A stretch of 34,868 bases of DNA from Chloroflexota bacterium (GCA_022565015.1 JADFKI010000003.1:1-34868); one strand, 5' to 3'. Shown: positions 1 to 9,141, numbered from the stretch's first letter. Notes: generated by a model from the letters alone, not told the origin. Made by a program: numbers and translations.

Positions 1-527
1 CGCGTGTGACCGCTGCCGGAGGTCGCGAGCCGTACGCGGTCGGCACATTCTGGTGCAAGGACGGCTACGTGAGCTTTCTTCCACTTGGACCGCGCATGTG
101 GCCTAATCTCGCGCGCATGATCGAGCAGCCCGGGTTGGTTGACGACGAGCGGTTTGCCACCACCATCGACCGGACCGAGCGCCGGTTGGAGCTGGAGGCC
201 ATATTTCAGCAGTGGTTTGACGCTCACACGAAATACGAGGTCTTCGAGGCGGGGCAGAGGGAAGGTCTGCCATGCGCGCCGGTCCTGGATATCGGCGAGG
301 TCCTGGAGAACGAGCAGTTCAAGTCCAGGAGCTTCTTCGTAGACGTCCTTCACCCCGATGCGGGAAAGCTGGCCTACACGGGCATGCCTTTTGGGTTATC
401 GAATGTCCCCAGGGAGGAGCAGCGTCCCGCGCCGCGCCTGGGGCAGCACAACTCGGAGATCTTTGGCGGGCTCCTGGGCTTGAGCGAAGATGAGCTGCGC
501 CTTCTTGGTCAAGAAGGGATTATTTAG
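1..527 (+). CDS. Class III CoA-transferase (CaiB/BaiF family), C-terminal part
   Basis: The open frame runs in from the left edge, so only about the last 175 residues of a protein that is usually about 400 residues long are visible. Proteins of this family move CoA between carboxylic acids. The visible part has the typical C-terminal pattern: a 'REPYAVGTFWCKDGYVSF' strand region, a helix with 'DDERFAT', the 'GLPCAPVLDIGEVLENEQF' substrate-lobe segment, and a 'PAPRLGQHNSEI' tail before the final helix. The GTG at 6 is an internal codon, not the start. The stop is followed after 6 nt by a second CoA-transferase gene, so the two are probably cotranscribed. The active-site Asp lies in the missing part. 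The substrate cannot be predicted. Confidence 0.85.
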   Translation, partial: RVTAAGGREPYAVGTFWCKDGYVSFLPLGPRMWPNLARMIEQPGLVDDERFATTIDRTERRLELEAIFQQWFDAHTKYEVFEAGQREGLPCAPVLDIGEVLENEQFKSRSFFVDVLHPDAGKLAYTGMPFGLSNVPREEQRPAPRLGQHNSEIFGGLLGLSEDELRLLGQEGII

Positions 528-533
528 GGGGCT

Positions 534-1874
534 GTGGCAATTTTGAGACAGGCTGAAGCATCGGGCAAATCAAGAAGACTGCCTTTGGAGGGCGTCCGGG
601 CCCTGGAGCTCGCGGAGATCTGGGCGGGCCCGTTCTGTGGCTCGCTTCTGGGCGACATGGGCGCCGAGGTCGTCAAGGTCGAATCGATTCAGCGCATCGC
701 CCGCGGCTCCCTGAATCCGACACCTGACGCGGGCGGCTATCCCGGCGACGGGCCCGGTGAACGACCCTGGAATCGGTCCGCCAACTTCAACGCTCTGAAT
801 CGCAATAAACTGGGCCTGACTCTTGATCTGACCAGCCCACAAGGTGTCGAGACCTTCCTCGACCTGGTCAGCGTCAGCGATGTCGTTTTCACCAACTATG
901 CGTACGGAGTAATGGACCGTCTTGGCCTGGGGTACGAGACGCTTCGCGACGTGAAGCCGGACCTCATCGTGCTGTTCACGCCGGGCTACGGCAACACCGG
1001 TCCTTACAAGACCCATAAGAGCATGGGCATGGCCATCGACGCTTTAACGGGCCACACCGCCCTGCGGGGATATCCCGACCTCGACCTGTCCACCAATTCC
1101 CTGGTGCATCACCCGGACGCCGTAGGGGGCGTCACGGCCGTCTTCGCTGTCTGCACGGCGCTGTTTCATCGAGCGCGCACGGGTCAGGGGCAGTTCATAG
1201 ACCTCTCCCAGGCCGAGGCCTTCATGCCCCACCTCGGCGAGATATTCCTGGAACACGGCATGAAGGGCGCTGCCAAAGAACGCAGAGGCAATCGACATCG
1301 AAATATGGCGCCCCACGGCTGCTACCCGTGCGCGGGGGAAGACAAGTGGGTGACTATCGCGGTCCGCAACGAACACGAGTGGAAGAGCTTCTGCGAGGTT
1401 ATGGGCAGCCCTGAGCTTGCCGACGACGAGAGGTTTTCCAGCATTCAAGCCAGGCTTATTAACGAGGACGAGCTGGATGTGCTTGTCTCGGAGTGGACAT
1501 CGTCACGAGACCGATACGATGTCACCGACCGGCTTCAGGAAAAGAGGATACCCGCAGGCCCCGTTTTGGATTGCGGAAGCGACACTTACAATGACCCTCA
1601 TCTGCAGGCACGCGACTACTTCCAGGTAGTGACCCATTCTGAAGCCGGGACCTATCCCATGAGCGGCCCCATCTGGAATCTTGCCTCCCAGGAGAGCAAG
1701 CGACACGAGCCCGCACCGACGCTGGGGCAGCACAATTCGCCTATATTACGAGACCTTTTGGGTCGTTCGTCCGATGAGCTAAGAAGGCTCGAAGAAGATA
1801 AAGTGATCGGCACGGTGCCTCTGGTGGGGTCTGACATGGGCGGCGTACGCAGGGCCGCTCAAAGAGGAGCATAG
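534..1874 (+). CDS. Class III CoA-transferase (CaiB/BaiF family)
   Basis: A complete 446-residue protein starting at GTG 534, six bases after the preceding CoA-transferase gene. The N-terminal signature 'LAEIWAGPFCGSLLGDMGAE' with the following 'VVKVE' is typical of the family and forms part of the CoA-binding fold. Asp195 in 'HHPDAVGG' is at the position of the catalytic Asp that forms the acyl anhydride in formyl-CoA transferase (family knowledge). 'RARTGQGQFIDLSQAEA' and the C-terminal 'PAPTLGQHNSPI' are also diagnostic. The protein is soluble with no signal peptide. Two different neighbouring paralogues could form a heteromeric enzyme or act on related substrates in one catabolic pathway. 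The specific acids are not evident from sequence. Confidence 0.9.
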   Translation: MAILRQAEASGKSRRLPLEGVRALELAEIWAGPFCGSLLGDMGAEVVKVESIQRIARGSLNPTPDAGGYPGDGPGERPWNRSANFNALNRNKLGLTLDLTSPQGVETFLDLVSVSDVVFTNYAYGVMDRLGLGYETLRDVKPDLIVLFTPGYGNTGPYKTHKSMGMAIDALTGHTALRGYPDLDLSTNSLVHHPDAVGGVTAVFAVCTALFHRARTGQGQFIDLSQAEAFMPHLGEIFLEHGMKGAAKERRGNRHRNMAPHGCYPCAGEDKWVTIAVRNEHEWKSFCEVMGSPELADDERFSSIQARLINEDELDVLVSEWTSSRDRYDVTDRLQEKRIPAGPVLDCGSDTYNDPHLQARDYFQVVTHSEAGTYPMSGPIWNLASQESKRHEPAPTLGQHNSPILRDLLGRSSDELRRLEEDKVIGTVPLVGSDMGGVRRAAQRGA

Positions 1875-1959
1875 CCCGTGAGTATGCCGATGCTCGCCAC
1901 GCGCTTATCATCATCCCGCCTTCGTACTGCGAGCGATACCGTGACTTGAAGGCTAACCG

Positions 1960-2679
1960 CTAGCGCCGGAAGGTTATCCGCCTAAAGGCCTCGGCGTATT
2001 GCATGCCCCTGCCTTCCGCACGGCGTCGACGCCACTCCTGCATGCGCTCCGTCATATCTTCTTCGGTGCGGTCCTTCACCTGAGACTTATGGGCCATGAT
2101 CGCCTTTATGGACGTGCCCATATGCTTGGTGACGTCCATGTACAGGTCCGGCTCCGGGTGGCCCATAATCCAGACCTCGGCCACCTTGTGAGGCTCGAAT
2201 CCGTCCTCCAGCAGGTCCGGGAATGTCATGTGATCGCGGGCTGAGGGGAAGACGGCGGCCAACGCGGCCTCTCCCGCAGCAAAATGGTCCGGGTGGCCTA
2301 CGCCCCAACCCCCGTCCAACGTTCGCATTGGATACTGGCATATCAAGACGTCTGGTTGGTATCTTCGTATCTCTCTGGTGATGTCCTTGCGTAGCTCGAG
2401 TGTAGGCTGGAGTATGCTGTCCTCGTGGTCGAGGAAGACCACGTCTTTCAACCCGAGCGCTTCTCCGGCGTTTTTTTGCTCCCGTCTTCGAATGCTTGAC
2501 AGGTCCTTTTGTGTAATTTCGCGATCGCTGCTGCCCTTGCTGCCGTCCGTGCACATCACGTAGACCATCTCCCAGCCCTCCGCGCACAGCTTGGCGACGG
2601 TACCTGAGCAGCCGAACTCCGCATCGTCCGCGTGGGCGACTACCACCATCCCACGCGAAAACTTTTCTTCTTCTGTCAT
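1960..2679 (-). CDS. PIG-L (LmbE-like) family deacetylase
   Basis: A 239-residue zinc-dependent N-deacetylase of the GlcNAc-PI de-N-acetylase family. The metal site motif is near the N-terminus as 'VAHADDAEFGCSGT' (His16, Asp18, Asp19; the usual form is AHPDDxE, here with Ala for Pro). The second motif 'GHPDH' is at residues 128-132. A conserved middle segment, 'DGSKGSSDREITQKDL ... RRREQKNA', matches family members acting on sugars or mycothiol-type substrates. No signal peptide is visible, so it should be cytosolic. It starts at ATG 2679 with an AGGAG about 11 nt upstream. A second in-frame Met at residue 11 is possible but would leave almost no N-terminal strand. It is transcribed in the same direction as the nuo operon, 125 nt after nuoN, and could be read through from it. 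The substrate is unknown. Confidence 0.88.
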   Translation of the reverse strand: MTEEEKFSRGMVVVAHADDAEFGCSGTVAKLCAEGWEMVYVMCTDGSKGSSDREITQKDLSSIRRREQKNAGEALGLKDVVFLDHEDSILQPTLELRKDITREIRRYQPDVLICQYPMRTLDGGWGVGHPDHFAAGEAALAAVFPSARDHMTFPDLLEDGFEPHKVAEVWIMGHPEPDLYMDVTKHMGTSIKAIMAHKSQVKDRTEEDMTERMQEWRRRRAEGRGMQYAEAFRRITFRR

Positions 2680-2803
2680 TCCTTACAAAACTCCTGTTAA
2701 CATAAAAGTTTTTTTTGAATTAATTGTATCTTCCGGTCGGACTTGCGATCCGCTTGCAACAGGCTACCGGCCGGTCCCCACAAAGGTAAAGTGTAGTCGA
2801 GTG

Positions 2804-4317
<1,514 letters not shown>

Positions 4318-4318
<1 letters not shown>

Positions 4319-5841
4319 CAGGTCGCCTCGAACCTGCTGAGAAGCTCCGTCACGCCGCTGTTGATCACCCTGATGAACGGGAACGGGAACAGCCCTACCA
4401 GAAAAACGAACCCCACGAGTATCGCGGTAGAGAAGCTCTCGACGGGTGTGGCGTCGGTCTGGTCCTTCCACCTCTCGTCCAGGGGACCGAAGAAGACCTT
4501 GGCAAGCAATCTCAGGATGTAGACCGCGGTGATGGCCGCGCCTATTATGCCAAGCACTCCGAGGACGGGATAGGTCTGGAAGAGGCCGAGGAACACCAAT
4601 AGCTCAGCGACGAAGCCGCTCAACCCCGGCAGACCCAACGATGCCAGCCCCGCCACCACGAAAAACGCGGCCGTCACGCCCATTCGCTTTGCCAGGCCCT
4701 CGAGCACCAGGCTGTCCCGCGTATGGGTGCGGTCGTACACGACGCCGACGACCGCGAAGAAGAGGGCGGTCATTATGCCGTGGGAGAACATCTGCAAGAC
4801 TGCGCCGGTGACCCCCAGAGGATGCAACGTCGCGATGCCCATAATGACATAACCCATGTGGCTCACGCTTGAGTAGCCTATGACGTATTTTAGGTCGCTC
4901 TGTCCCATGGCTGAGATAGCGCCGTAAATGACGTTTACGGTCCCCAGGCCCACCAGCACGGGCATCCAGAACTGCGCGCCTTCCGGGAGAATCATCATGC
5001 CGACCTTGATGATGCCGAAGGCGCCGAGCTTCATCAGCACGCCCGCGTGCACCATGCTCACGGATGTGGGAGCGGCGACGTGGCCGTCGGGTGACCAGGT
5101 GTGGAACGGCCACAGGCCCGCCAGAATGCCGAAGCCTACCGCCAGCAGCGGGAAGAAGACCTTCTGGAACGTCGGCGAATAGGTGGCCTCCGAGAGGCTC
5201 TGCATGTCGAACGTCCCCAGACCGGCCTCGACGAAGATGGCGATCATGGAGATCCAGACCAGCACGCTGCCGGCCACCAGGTACAGCATGAGCTTCATGG
5301 CGCTGTACTCTTTTGTGCGGGAGAACGTCGGGAACTTGCTGCTGCTGCCCCACACTCCGATGAGCAGGTACATGGGCAGCACCGACAGCTCGTAGAAGAA
5401 GAAAAAGAAGAACAGGTCCGTCGATACGAACACGCCGAATACCCCGGTCAGCAGCAGGAAATAGAGGATGAAGAAGTCCTTGTTCCAACGCGTTATGGTC
5501 CAGGAGATCATGACGCCGGTGAACATGACGATGCCGGTCAACAGCACCATCGGAGCGCCGATGCCGTCGACGCCCACGGACAGCGATATGCCAAGGTCGC
5601 CGCTGCTCCAGGGACCGGGTATGGGCAGCCAGTTCCAGCTCCGGGTGAACTGCATTCCGCCCGGGTTGAAGTAGTAGACCGCGAATATGTAAAAGGAAAG
5701 CAACATGGACGGCAGCGCGAACGCCGACGCAGTCCAGCGTATGGCCCGCTCCTGGTAGCCGGGTATGGCCATGAGCGCCAACGCCCCGACCATGGGCAAG
5801 CCGATTAATATGAACAGCACGTAGCTGTCGAAGGTTTCCAT
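4318..5841 (-). CDS. nuoM: NADH-quinone oxidoreductase (complex I) subunit M
   Basis: A 507-residue polytopic antiporter-like subunit of the complex I membrane arm. Diagnostic segments are 'FFFYELSVLPMYLLIGVWG' with the conserved channel Glu, 'GLWPFHTWSPDGHVAAPT', 'KLGAFGIIKVGM', and 'LKYVIGYSSVSHMGYVIMG'. The length matches the family. The start at ATG 5841 has no clear Shine-Dalgarno sequence. Just upstream, where other genes of this operon overlap each other, there is instead a DUF559 fragment with hairpin repeats (5868-6125). The insertion may have removed the original translation signal or coupling to nuoL. It overlaps nuoN by one base. Confidence 0.96.
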
Positions 5842-5889
5842 AACCAGTTACGTTCGATTCTGGACAGTTAATATTGCGAGGACTGGGTA

Positions 5890-5912
5890 TCTCCTCCCCC
5901 TGAGGGGAAGAA
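5890..5912. repeat. Small G/C-rich hairpin at the 3' break of the DUF559 fragment
   Basis: The plus strand reads TCCCC CTGA GGGGA at 5895-5908, inside a C-rich then G-rich block that resembles the B-type hairpins of the 8105-9140 array. It sits at the point where homology of the DUF559 fragment to its intact paralogue stops, so it marks one end of the element or of the deletion. Confidence 0.5.
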
Positions 5913-6054
5913 GTCCACGATATAGGTCCCAATGGGATGCTGTCTTCGAAATCTGTATCCACCAAGCTGTTTCAAACGCAGATGTTTCCAGAGAAATTTC
6001 TCAGCATCTGTTGGATTTCCTCTGAGTTCTCTGGCCCTGTTTCGGAGCGGCCCG

Positions 6055-6084
6055 CATCCTAACCTTCCCCCAGCGGGGGAAGGG
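6055..6084. repeat. A-type hairpin repeat (divergent copy)
   Basis: It contains CATCCTAACC then a perfect 9-bp stem CCTTCCCCC / GGGGGAAGG with a 3-nt loop (6063-6083). The CATCCTA(A/G)CCTTC lead-in is shared with the A repeats at 8111, 8282, 8763 and 8982. Here it lies on the 5' side of the DUF559 fragment (the gene reads leftward). At the intact locus the A repeat lies on the 3' side. Confidence 0.65.
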
Positions 6085-6154
6085 ATTTCTTTTCTTTGGA
6101 TTATCGATTTCTCGTTCATTTCCATCGGTCAGAATCTGCGCTTGGCTCATCGCG

Positions 6155-8032
6155 CTATGCCCTGAGCACGAACCACCAGACTAGCACCAGAACGACGACA
6201 CCCGACGCCATCGCCATTCCGTAGTTGTACATCTGGCCCGTCTGAACAAGTCTCAGCCAGATGCCCGACTTCTGCAAGCCGAATGCCGGGCCGTTGACTC
6301 CTATGTCGTTGACGAACCTGCGGTCGAAAAAGGCAACGAATCTACTGAATGTCAGGACCAACCTGTCGATAGCCCACTGAATTACGTCGTCCAGGTAATA
6401 CTTGTTTACTAACAGCCTGTGGACGGGCGAAAACCTCTCGGCCAGTCTCTGGTGCGATATCGTTGACCTGGAATATGCTAAAAATCCAATCAGCACGCCG
6501 CCGAAGGCCAGTACGAGCGATATGACCGTCAGCCCCAGGTTCAGATGGAACCTGCCCTCGCCCGTCAAAAAGTCGGCAAAGCCGCCATAGGCCTCGGTCC
6601 AGTCGATGGCGATGAAACCCACGGTCGCGGCGAAGAAAGCCAAAAGGACCAGAGGCGCGGTCATCAGCCAGGGTGACTCGTGGGCGTGTTCGGCCCGGTC
6701 GCTCTGGTCACCGAAGAACGCGATAAAGACAACGCGTGCCATGTACAGCGCGCTCAATACGACCCCGGCAAGGGTCAGCACTATGAAGACAGGGTTGCGG
6801 TGGTCGAGCACTGCCAGAAGGATTTCGTCCTTGCTGAAGAAGCCGCTGAGGGGGATGATGCCTGCCAGCGAGGCGGCTCCGACCACGAACGTGGCGGCGG
6901 TAATGGGCATGGCTTTTCTGAGGCCGCCCATCTTCCACACGTCTGTTTCATCGTCCATGGCGTGCATGACGCTGCCCGCGCCGAGAAACAGCAGGGCCTT
7001 CGAGAGTCCGTGGGCGACGAGGTGGAATATCGCGGCGGCCATTCCGAAAGCCCCCAACGAAAGCATCATGAGCCCCAGGTGGCTTATGGTGGAATAGGCC
7101 AGCACACGCTTGATGTCCTTCATTACCAGCGCAAGCGTACCCGCGTAAATGAACGTGATGAGGCCGACTAACGTCACGACGAGCATTACGATCGGCGCCA
7201 TCTCGAATAGCGGCAGCATGCGCGCCACGAGATATACGCCCGCCGCGACCATGGTGGCGGCGTGTATCAGGGCGCTGACGGGCGACGGTCCTTCCATGGC
7301 GTCGGGAAGCCATACGTGAAATGGGAACTGCGCAGACTTGCCCATGGCCCCGAGGAAGATTAGCAGCGTCGAGGCGATTATGGTCCCCTGACCGATATCG
7401 CCGGCCTCCGCGGCCTCGAAAATTGACGAGATATCAAATGTGCCGGTTGCCCTGAATAGCAAGATTATGCCGATCAGCAGCCCGACGTCGCCGATTCGGG
7501 TCGTTATGAAGGCCTTCTTTGCGGCCTCGGTGGCTGAGCGTCGCTCGTACCAGAAACCTATCAACAGGTAGGACCCCAGGCCGACCAGCTCCCACGCGAT
7601 GTAGAGGAACAGCAGGTTGCCGGCGAGCACCAGCGCGAGCATGGCGGCGGCGAACAAGGCGTGCGCGGCGAAGTACCAGCCGAAACGCGGGTCGCCTCGC
7701 ATGTACTCCAGCGAATAGACTTGAACGAGTAAGGCGACGAAGGTCACCAGTCCCAGCATCGTGACGGAGAGACGGTCGACGACGACGCTCCAGGTGATAT
7801 GGGTATCGCCGATGGTAACCCAGTTCAGGCTGAAGGCGGCGTCCCCGTTGCCAAGCAGGTCACGCAGAACGTACCAGAAGAGAATGAAGCCAAGGAATAT
7901 GGCGATGATGGATATGAAGGAGCCCTGCTTTGGCAGGAATCTGCCGAACAGCACGACAAGGAAAAAGGCCGATGCGCTGAGGGCTGGGATAACCCAGGCC
8001 CAATTTGTTCCTATGGCATCGCCAAACGGCAT
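6155..8032 (-). CDS. nuoL: NADH-quinone oxidoreductase (complex I) subunit L
   Basis: A 625-residue antiporter-like subunit at the distal end of the complex I membrane arm. Seen: 'LSVTMLGLVTFVALLVQVYS', 'NLLFLYIAWELVGLGSYLLI', 'FPFHVWLPDAMEGPSPVSAL', 'KRVLAYSTISHLGLMMLSLG', and a long C-terminal region ending in a hydrophobic helix, as expected for the lateral-helix-bearing subunit. It starts at ATG 8032 with AGGAAGAG 4 nt upstream. It is separated from nuoK by a 1.1-kb repeat array and from nuoM by a DUF559 remnant, whereas most other nuo junctions here overlap. Confidence 0.96.
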   Translation of the reverse strand: MPFGDAIGTNWAWVIPALSASAFFLVVLFGRFLPKQGSFISIIAIFLGFILFWYVLRDLLGNGDAAFSLNWVTIGDTHITWSVVVDRLSVTMLGLVTFVALLVQVYSLEYMRGDPRFGWYFAAHALFAAAMLALVLAGNLLFLYIAWELVGLGSYLLIGFWYERRSATEAAKKAFITTRIGDVGLLIGIILLFRATGTFDISSIFEAAEAGDIGQGTIIASTLLIFLGAMGKSAQFPFHVWLPDAMEGPSPVSALIHAATMVAAGVYLVARMLPLFEMAPIVMLVVTLVGLITFIYAGTLALVMKDIKRVLAYSTISHLGLMMLSLGAFGMAAAIFHLVAHGLSKALLFLGAGSVMHAMDDETDVWKMGGLRKAMPITAATFVVGAASLAGIIPLSGFFSKDEILLAVLDHRNPVFIVLTLAGVVLSALYMARVVFIAFFGDQSDRAEHAHESPWLMTAPLVLLAFFAATVGFIAIDWTEAYGGFADFLTGEGRFHLNLGLTVISLVLAFGGVLIGFLAYSRSTISHQRLAERFSPVHRLLVNKYYLDDVIQWAIDRLVLTFSRFVAFFDRRFVNDIGVNGPAFGLQKSGIWLRLVQTGQMYNYGMAMASGVVVLVLVWWFVLRA

Positions 8033-8104
8033 CTATCTCTTCCTGTGCTCCTGCGTTCCCTTGATTGATACGTAGTCTGTCTCATCCGGACACAGAGTCC
8101 CCTT

Positions 8105-8252
8105 CCCCCTCATCCTAGCCTTCTCCCACGCGGGGGAGAAGGGACTCGTTGCTATCCTTGTGTCTCAATATATCAATGCGTTGATTTCATCTCTTTGTTT
8201 ACAGCTTAGTAATGTCCTCCCTCCCCTTGCGGGAGGGAGTTAGAGGGAGGGG
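8105..8252. repeat. Composite hairpin repeat, unit 1 (A-spacer-B)
   Basis: The A part (8105-8143) ends in a 9-bp stem CCTTCTCCC / GGGAGAAGG (8119-8142) with a 6-nt loop. A spacer of about 70 bp follows and includes TTGATTTCATCTCTTTGTTT (from 8181). The B part has a 9-bp stem CTCCCTCCC / GGGAGGGAG (8217-8239), then AGAGGGAGGGG. The same order recurs in units 3 and 4. No coding capacity is visible. These are noncoding repeats, not CRISPR. Confidence 0.85.
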
Positions 8253-8275
8253 CAACGTCGCGGTTTCGGAGTTTT

Positions 8276-8315
8276 CCCCCTAATCCTAGCCTTCTCCCAC
8301 GCGGGGGAGAAGGGA
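8276..8315. repeat. A-type hairpin on the 3' side of the DUF559 gene (unit 2, left part)
   Basis: Nearly identical to the A part of unit 1 over about 38 bases (CCTAGCCTTCTCCCACGCGG core; AATCC instead of CATCC at the start). It is not followed by the conserved spacer. The DUF559 gene starts its stop-codon end 31 bases later. Together with the B hairpin at 8711 it makes a fourth unit in which the gene replaces the spacer. Confidence 0.85.
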
Positions 8316-8346
8316 AATGTTCAATTAGGTCCACAGCTGCTAACGA

Positions 8347-8688
8347 TCACAGTCGCACCGATTGAAGCGCTGACAGAACCTCGAACTTAACTGCGTCGAT
8401 CTCTTTGAGTACCTGATTGTTCCAGAATCTTAGAACGAAAAACCCCTGGCCCTCCAGCCATTCAGTGCGCTCTCTGTCGTGGGACTCGTTTTCCATATGT
8501 TGGCCACCATCCAACTCGACGATCAATCTCTTTTCGAAACAGACGAAGTCCACGATGAATGAACCTATCGGCTGTTGCCTCCGAAACTTGTAACTACCGA
8601 ACTGACGGCTTCTCAATGAACTCCACATTACGCGTTCTGCATCGGTAGAGTTCCTTCTTAGCTCCCGGGCTCGTTGTATTAGATTCAT
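8347..8688 (-). CDS. DUF559 endonuclease-like protein (Vsr/PD-(D/E)XK fold)
   Basis: A 113-residue protein, full length for DUF559. The N-terminal helix 'RARELRRNSTDAERVMW' carries Glu18. The nuclease core follows: 'FRRQQPIGSFIVDFVC' (Asp47) and 'RLIVELDGGQHM' (Glu59, Asp60, His64). The C-terminal 'FFVLRFWNNQVLKEID' is typical. Family knowledge: DUF559 is related to very-short-patch-repair and restriction-type nucleases, and its biological role is poorly defined. It starts at ATG 8688 with no clear Shine-Dalgarno. It lies within the nuo operon in the same orientation, boxed by an A hairpin (3' side) and a B hairpin (5' side). A broken paralogue is at 5868-6125. All expected catalytic residues are present, so it may be active. 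Confidence 0.85.
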   Translation of the reverse strand: MNLIQRARELRRNSTDAERVMWSSLRSRQFGSYKFRRQQPIGSFIVDFVCFEKRLIVELDGGQHMENESHDRERTEWLEGQGFFVLRFWNNQVLKEIDAVKFEVLSALQSVRL

Positions 8689-8710
8689 AGCCCACTTAAG
8701 TATTCAAAGT

Positions 8711-8738
8711 GTCCTCCCGCCCCTTGTGGGAGGGAGCT
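8711..8738. repeat. B-type hairpin on the 5' side of the DUF559 gene (unit 2, right part)
   Basis: GTCCTCCCGCCCCTTGTGGG followed by AGGGAGC: the same C-rich arm, CTTG-type loop and G-rich arm as the B parts of units 1 and 3, with one change in the stem. It lies 22 bases upstream of the DUF559 start codon and would be in its 5' leader. Confidence 0.75.
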
Positions 8739-8758
8739 CTTGGCCGTTGAGGCCGTTT

Positions 8759-8908
8759 CCCCCTCATCCTAGCCTTCTCCCACGCAGGGGAGAAGGGAAA
8801 TGCCATTTTCTACGTGTCTCCAAATGCTTATGCCTTGATTTCATGTCTTTATTTAGAGCGTAGTCAAGTCCTCCCTCCCCCTGTGGGAGGGAGTTAGGGG
8901 GAGGGGGC
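8759..8908. repeat. Composite hairpin repeat, unit 3 (A-spacer-B)
   Basis: The A hairpin at 8759-8799 has one change relative to unit 1 (ACGCAGGGG for ACGCGGGGG). The spacer contains TGCCTTGATTTCATGTCTTT (8831-8850). The B hairpin at 8868-8908 ends in TTAGGGGGAGGGG. Unit 3 is the best-preserved copy and defines the unit length of about 150 bp. Confidence 0.85.
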
Positions 8909-8936
8909 TCGTCGCTATTGAGGCCGTTTCCCCCTC

Positions 8937-8981
8937 TCCGACGAGTCGGAGTCCGAAGATATACAAACCAAGGAGTCGGAC
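8937..8981. mobile_element. 45-bp palindromic insertion element (type C)
   Basis: It begins TCCGACGAGTCGGAGTCCGA and ends AAGGAGTCGGAC. The ends can pair (GTCCGA ... TCGGAC) and the first 14 bases are themselves an inverted repeat. Removing it restores an intact A repeat (CCCCTC+ATCCTAGCC), as in units 1 and 3, which is direct evidence of a clean insertion. A copy with three differences is at 28090-28134. It is too short to encode anything, so it must have been moved by something else. Confidence 0.75.
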
Positions 8982-9104
8982 ATCCTAGCCTTCTCCCACG
9001 CGGGGGCGAAGGGAAATAAATTTTTTGCACATCTCTATATGCACGTGCCTTGATTTCATCTCTTTGTTTACAGCGTTGTAGTGTCCTCCCTCCCCTTGGG
9101 GCGG

Positions 9105-9118
9105 TCCGATGAGTCGGA
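9105..9118. repeat. Short palindrome interrupting the B part of unit 4
   Basis: TCCGATGAGTCGGA has 5-bp arms around TGAG and differs by one base from the first 14 bases of the 45-bp element at 8937. It interrupts the G-rich arm of the B hairpin, so it is probably a second, shorter insertion of the same class. Confidence 0.5.
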
Positions 9119-9141
9119 TCACGAGGGGAGAAAGGGAATAG

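Larger units (their letters stand above)
5868..6125 (-). pseudogene. DUF559 endonuclease-like fragment in the nuoL-nuoM gap
   Basis: Residues encoded at 6044 down to 5910 ('RNRARELRGNPTDAEKFLW ... PIGTYIVDF') match the first half of the complete DUF559 protein encoded at 8347-8688. The match stops exactly after 'IVDF', where the frame runs into a G-rich hairpin (5895-5908) and ends in unrelated codons and a stop. The catalytic 'ELDGGQH' half is missing, so the product cannot be an active nuclease. The upstream part of the frame reads through another hairpin (6063-6083) as 'PSPAGGRLG', which is repeat rather than gene. It is a truncated copy of the element class that occupies the nuoK-nuoL gap. 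Confidence 0.75.
8931..9140. repeat. Composite hairpin repeat, unit 4, interrupted twice
   Basis: The A part is split: CCCCTC (8931-8936) is separated from ATCCTAGCCTTCTCCCACGC (8982 on) by a 45-bp insertion. The spacer at 9047-9076 matches unit 1 (TTGATTTCATCTCTTTGTTT). The B part begins normally at 9082 but diverges after CCCCTTGGGG, where a short palindrome TCCGATGAGTCGGA (9105-9118) interrupts it. The unit ends two bases from the nuoK stop codon. Confidence 0.8.

Noticed and set aside
2680..2803. Terminator of the nuo operon
   Set aside because: Only weak, interrupted pairing (CCGG and TTGC/GCAA blocks); the T-run is not next to a clear stem, so I do not call it.
4319..4471. Longer nuoN starting at 4471
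   Set aside because: The extra 51 residues lie inside the nuoM coding region in another frame and do not resemble NuoN. ATG 4318 gives the family N-terminus.
4604..5965. 453-residue open frame overlapping nuoM on the same strand
   Set aside because: An Arg/His-rich shadow frame of nuoM; nuoM itself has clear conserved motifs.
8105..9140. CRISPR array
   Set aside because: The repeats are about 150-bp composites of two different hairpins with a conserved, not unique, spacer, and no cas genes are nearby.
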